DNA of 42,492 bases from Candidatus Gottesmanbacteria bacterium (GTDB taxonomy: Bacteria; Patescibacteriota; Microgenomatia; UBA10105; UBA927). Every line of letters begins with the position of its first letter. The stretch's first letter is position 1. Below the pieces are notes generated by a model. That model was given only the letters and a program-made list of their open reading frames with translations. It searched no databases and was not told the DNA's origin. The stretch lies in assembly GCA_016218215.1 (NCBI GenBank), contig JACREM010000057.1, positions 1 through 42,492 of the forward strand, given 5' to 3'. The position numbers and the translations under genes were made by a program. Positions 41,501 through 42,492 of this stretch are shown here, in pieces.

Positions 41501-42436
41501 GTCCTGGAAGACCTAAGCATGCGTTTTAAACAGATTCGCGGCGGCATAGAGAAAAGCATATACCAGCAATTGGAAAAAGCGCTAATCGAAAAACTAAACT
41601 TTCTTGTGAACAAAAATGAGATAAATTTCAAGAAAGCTGGACACCTGTTCAAAGCGTATCAGCTTACCGGACCATTTGAAACTTTCAGAGAGATGGGTAA
41701 ACAAACAGGGATAATTTTTTATACTCAGGCTTCCTATACTTCAAAAATTGATCCTTTGACAGGCTGGAGACCAAGTGTATATCTGAAATACAGTAGTGCT
41801 GAAAACGCTAAAAAAGACATCAAGAAGTTTACGGATATTATCTTTGACAAAAATAAAAATCGGTTCGAATTTACATATGATCTCAAGAAATTCCTGGATC
41901 AAAAGGAATATCCGAGTAAAACAATTTGGACAGTCTGTTCGTGCGTCGAACGGCACAGATGGAATAAAACGTTACATAATAACAAAGGGGGATATGATCA
42001 TCACCAAAACATCACGGAAGATTTTCGCCAGCTCTTTGTGAAATATAATATTGACTATGAGTCTGAAAATTTTTTTAACATGCTAACCACCCTTGATACA
42101 AAAAACTATGAACAATTTTTCAGGAATTTTATCTTTTACTGGAGCCTTCTGTGTCAAATACGAAATACAGATGAAAACGCCAAGGATGAAAATAGTAAAG
42201 ATTATATTTTTTCACCAGTGGAACCGTTTTTTGATAGTCGGATTTCTGAAAAGTTTGACGAAGATCTTCCTAAAAACGGAGATGACAACGGAGCTTTCAA
42301 TATAGCCAGAAAGGGAATTATAATTTTGAGAAAGTTATCAGATTTTCATTCGCAATATGGAACTTGTGAAAAAATGACTTGGGGTGATTTAAGTATCTCC
42401 CATAACGAATGGGACAATTTTGCACAACAAACCTGA
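38579..42436 (+). CDS. cas12a: CRISPR-associated endonuclease Cas12a (Cpf1)
   Basis: From ATG 38579 the protein has 1285 residues, normal for Cas12a, the RNA-guided effector of type V-A CRISPR systems. It begins with the family's FTNIYSLSKTLRFELKPIG. Crucial parts are intact: GWDKNKE and SKMFPKV in the PAM-contact region; His794 in NLHSLYF and RYTQNKIFFH for crRNA processing; RuvC-I Asp892 (IGVDRGE); the bridge-helix region KKGYISQVV; RuvC-II Glu977 (VLEDLSMRF); Arg1195 (CQIRNTD) of the Nuc domain; and RuvC-III Asp1235 (DDNGAFNIARKG). A T-rich PAM and self-processing of crRNA are expected from these motifs. The closest reported relatives are probably Parcubacteria/Peregrinibacteria Cas12a. 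A TTG at 38543 would add 12 residues but lies in the -35 box. No array or adaptation gene is visible. Confidence 0.97.
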   Translation: MVDSLFSDFTNIYSLSKTLRFELKPIGNTQKMLEENQVYEKDKLIEEKYQKTKPFLDRIHREFATESLVNASLSGLEDYFQVLKQWQENKENKKALRSSEAELRNQIGQFFNDKAKTWSEERYSNLPFKNKDIELFFEEEVFSLLKQSYGKEEGSLMIDETTRKQISIFDTWKGFIGYFKKFFETRKNLYRTDGSSTAIATRIIDQNLKRFCFNMQIFEKIKDKIDLTETELNFAISLDELFSLNYYNKCLLQDGIDYYNRIVGGETKENGEKLKGVNEIINKYHQDHKKEKIPFLTPLDRQILSEKEKFRKEIENDDQLLATIREFYDIAEEKSKILQALFTDFVSNNESYALEEIYLSRQAFNTISGKWTEEKNKLEKWLYEAMKPDKPTGLKYEKIEDSYNFPDFIALSYLKTALETAPTQETVKFWRERYYLTKNDPNRIHRPLSGSEPIWNQFLKIFNFEFSSIFKNEVRNQKSGEQEVIGYDIYKKYFRELADGKNITITPESKIVIKNFADTVLLQIYAMGTYFAVEKKRAWLMEYSLGEFYTDPEIGYLKFYDNAYEGIVQNYNLLRNYLTKKPWDGAQKWKLNFENSTLADGWDKNKESDNFAVILRKENQYFLGIMKKGHSKIFSDRNETQYSDSMDSRSYEKMVYKFFPDPSKMFPKVCFSEKGINYFNPPKKVLDIYEKAEFKKGDSFNIYSMHELIDFYRNCLTMYEGWKDYDFKNLRPTQEYTDNIGEFYTDVSRDGYRISFKNISQDYINKKNLNGELYLFEIYNQDFAIGKTGKKNLHSLYFEGIFSPENAEIGFPLKLNGDAEIFFRPKSIEVQKERRKYTRDIVKHQRYTQNKIFFHSPITLNRGLGDINSYQFNSKVNSALALDPNINIIGVDRGEKHLAYYSVIDQNGKPLENGSLNTINKVDYADKLEERAGGREQARKDWQSVESIKDLKKGYISQVVRRLADLSVKYNAIIVLEDLSMRFKQIRGGIEKSIYQQLEKALIEKLNFLVNKNEINFKKAGHLFKAYQLTGPFETFREMGKQTGIIFYTQASYTSKIDPLTGWRPSVYLKYSSAENAKKDIKKFTDIIFDKNKNRFEFTYDLKKFLDQKEYPSKTIWTVCSCVERHRWNKTLHNNKGGYDHHQNITEDFRQLFVKYNIDYESENFFNMLTTLDTKNYEQFFRNFIFYWSLLCQIRNTDENAKDENSKDYIFSPVEPFFDSRISEKFDEDLPKNGDDNGAFNIARKGIIILRKLSDFHSQYGTCEKMTWGDLSISHNEWDNFAQQT

Positions 42437-42461
42437 AAGAGAAATACTAGGCTTCATATGT

Positions 42462-42492
42462 TATACTATAGGGCATGGAAGACGCTATGCCA
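42462..42492 (+). CDS. start of a gene cut by the window edge, with its -10 box
   Basis: TATACT at 42462-42467 ends 7 nt before an ATG at 42475, the same leaderless layout as cas12a. The visible residues are only MEDAMP. In other type V-A loci cas4, cas1 or cas2 follow cas12a, but six residues cannot identify this gene. Confidence 0.35.

Noticed and set aside
38513-42492. CRISPR array or Cas12a-type repeat near cas12a
   Set aside because: I searched by eye for repeated units and for TCTAC/GTAGA stems beside the gene and found none inside the window. An array could still lie beyond the right edge.

Overview
The window looks like chromosomal DNA of a Patescibacteria/CPR-type bacterium. This is inferred from gene content: compact spacing, many short conserved proteins typical of CPR genomes (DUF5679, DUF4446, DUF3048, a LytR_C anchor protein), an AI-2E-type permease, and a Cas12a of the type reported from Parcubacteria and Peregrinibacteria. 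UGA is used as a normal stop, so a recoded (UGA = Gly) Gracilibacteria/Absconditabacteria lineage is unlikely. The exact phylum cannot be fixed from the sequence alone.

Layout. 1-4545: a divergent gene start, then a translation/transcription operon infA-rpmJ-rpsM-rpsK-rpsD-rpoA-rplQ-rplM-rpsI behind a strong promoter. 4557-8291: an ABC-2 exporter pair, a prohibitin-like SPFH protein and an arginase, bracketed by two REP-like palindromes. 8359-15528: an accessory island with a HicBA-like pair, a frameshifted unknown gene, an intact 1010-bp insertion sequence with terminal inverted repeats and a 7-bp target duplication, a cupin, a BRO/DinD-Nudix fusion, a twice-frameshifted MFS transporter, an anchored thermonuclease, a homing-type endonuclease and a tRNA-Pro(GGG) with an aberrant T-loop.

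15550-27056: a second core block with slipin, recA-recX, RNase Y, HU, a LytR_C protein, a HAD hydrolase, miaB-miaA, an AI-2E permease, rnpB (RNase P RNA, minus strand) and comM/yifB. 27057-31662: a dispersed repeat, a methyltransferase, small membrane proteins, a zinc-ribbon protein, DUF4446 and DUF3048. 31722-37650: a wHTH-nucleotidyltransferase, secD-secF, a CCA-adding-enzyme homologue with a changed catalytic Asp, and recJ. 37707-42492: a frameshifted BRO/DinD gene, then a full-length Cas12a with its own promoter, and the first codons of one more gene. No CRISPR array, cas1, cas2 or cas4 is inside the window; they could lie just beyond the right edge.

Two themes recur. First, many transcription units have a sigma70-type -10 box ending 5-8 nt before the ATG, often with a -35 at 16-18 bp, which predicts leaderless mRNAs. 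Other genes (recA, rny, hup, the AI-2E permease, the transposase, DUF5679) have ordinary Shine-Dalgarno sites. Second, all four frameshifts found lie in accessory genes, while more than thirty core genes are intact, which points to real gene decay or variation more than to random sequence error.
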